From Clostridiales bacterium UBA1701 (GTDB lineage: Bacteria > Bacillota > Clostridia > Oscillospirales > Oscillospiraceae), in NCBI GenBank assembly GCA_002320035.1, contig DCJL01000003.1, forward strand, positions 55,230 to 62,616: DNA of 7,387 bases, written 5' to 3'. Each line of letters starts with the position of its first letter. Position 1 is the first letter of the stretch. Positions 7,094 to 7,387 of this stretch are shown in pieces. The position numbers and the translations under genes are program-made. The notes under the pieces were generated by a model that was not told the DNA's origin, did not search any database, and saw only the letters and a program-made list of their open reading frames with translations.

Positions 7094-7106
7094 AAATCTA
7101 AAATTT
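7094..7106. promoter_or_regulatory. 13-bp motif shared with the aminotransferase leader
   Basis: This is the second exact copy of AAATCTAAAATTT, 18 bp before the otnK start codon. It lies about 40-50 nt downstream of the predicted transcription start, in contrast to the copy at 4319-4331, which sits on the start point. In both leaders an AATAAT lies upstream of the motif in the direction of transcription, at differing distances. If it is an operator here, it would act as a roadblock or cooperate with the larger dyad. Confidence 0.33.
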
Positions 7107-7114
7107 CAGAATGA

Positions 7115-7156
7115 ATTATTATTTTGACATCCGATAGTGGATGCCAAAATAATAAT
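7115..7156. repeat. Inverted repeat with 18-bp arms over the otnK promoter (candidate operator)
   Basis: The left arm (7115-7132) reads ATTATTATTTTGACATCC. The right arm (7139-7156) is its reverse complement except for one position (A7127 opposite C7144), with 6 bases between. The dyad overlaps the -10 element (7152-7157) and covers the predicted start near 7145 and about 30 bp of leader, an ideal place for a repressor. In the minus-strand RNA the mismatch becomes a G-U pair. A transcript starting near 7145 would still carry a 7-bp stem (GGCAUCC with GGAUGUC) at its 5' end, so an RNA role is the alternative. Confidence 0.7.
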
Positions 7157-7180
7157 ATTGTGCTGGCTGAAAAAAGTCAA
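7152..7180 (-). promoter_or_regulatory. Sigma-A-type promoter of the otnK cluster
   Basis: On the minus strand, TTGACT (7180-7175) is followed after 17 bp by TATTAT (7157-7152). Each hexamer has one mismatch to consensus and the spacing is ideal. The predicted start is near 7145, giving a 5' leader of about 70 nt. The long inverted repeat overlaps the -10, so activity is probably controlled by a protein bound there. Confidence 0.72.
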
Positions 7181-7192
7181 CAGCATAAACAA

Positions 7193-7211
7193 AAGTTTTG
7201 AGACAAAACTT
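7193..7211 (-). terminator. Short perfect hairpin between the truncated gene and the otnK promoter
   Basis: On the minus strand AAGTTTTG (7211-7204), loop TCT, CAAAACTT (7200-7193) forms an 8-bp perfect stem, followed by TTGTTT. It lies about 30 bp past the stop of the upstream partial gene, where a terminator is expected. It has only two G-C pairs, so it would be weak. It also ends 12 bp before the -35 of the otnK promoter, so it may instead be a regulator site. Confidence 0.35.
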
Positions 7212-7242
7212 CACAAAATTTACACATCTTTTTCGGCAGGTT

Positions 7243-7387
7243 TTACCAGCCCATGATATCGTCAAAGTCCACGAGGCTGGGATCGAGGGGCTCCTCCCGC
7301 AGAACGCTGCTCATGTATTGGTTGACAACTTTCCGGGCTTCCCGGTTGGGAACGATGCGGGGATCCATCAGAGAGTGGGGCATCCAG
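7243..7387 (-). CDS. C-terminal fragment of an unrecognised gene
   Basis: The minus strand is open from the window edge at 7387 to a TAA at 7243-7245, giving 47 complete codons. The translated end reads WMPHSLMDPRIVPNREARKV in its first 20 residues and closes with DFDDIMGW. The charged, non-repetitive composition and the drop in GC right after the stop suggest a real gene end. I do not recognise the family. The gene lies on the same strand as the otnK cluster and ends about 60 bp before its promoter. Whether it belongs to the same pathway, for example as a missing dehydrogenase or isomerase, cannot be judged from this tail. Confidence 0.55.
   Translation of the reverse strand, partial: WMPHSLMDPRIVPNREARKVVNQYMSSVLREEPLDPSLVDFDDIMGW

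Overview
All seven recognisable genes and one truncated gene lie on the minus strand, so transcription runs from high to low coordinates. The window looks like a Gram-positive anaerobe of the Clostridia. Reasons: the TRAP binding protein has a lipoprotein signal with a C-terminal LAGC lipobox, most Shine-Dalgarno sites are strong (AGGAGG type), the coding DNA is moderately GC-rich with AT-rich intergenic gaps, and the promoters read as sigma-A type. The genus cannot be named from this.

Layout in transcription order. (1) 7387-7243: the last 47 codons of an unrecognised gene. (2) 7242-7076: an intergenic control region with a weak AT-rich hairpin, a promoter (TTGACT, 17 bp, TATTAT) and a long inverted repeat over the -10 and start site. 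(3) 7075-4468: a tight cluster of an OtnK-type four-carbon acid sugar kinase (DUF1537 family), a class II aldolase/OtnC-like protein 3 bp later, and a GntR/FCD regulator 19 bp after that. (4) 4467-4288: a hairpin, then a second near-consensus promoter (TTGATA, 17 bp, TATAAT). (5) 4287-67: a class III PLP aminotransferase followed by the three parts of a TRAP transporter (small permease, large permease, binding protein).

Reading the genes together: the TRAP system probably imports a small carboxylate. The kinase and aldolase-family protein resemble the OtnK/OtnC pair, which phosphorylates 3-oxo-tetronate and decarboxylates the product to dihydroxyacetone phosphate. No tetronate dehydrogenase or OtnI isomerase is visible; an aminotransferase sits beside the transporter instead. 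That suggests, as inference only, that the imported substrate carries an amino group removed by transamination before the kinase step. The GntR regulator probably controls both transcription units, since their leaders share an exact 13-bp AT-rich motif.

The individual families are well known. The points worth a second look are the gene combination, the promoter dyad, the shared leader motif, a five-cysteine segment in the aminotransferase and apparent ligand substitutions in the regulator. I found no CRISPR array, insertion sequence, tRNA or rRNA.
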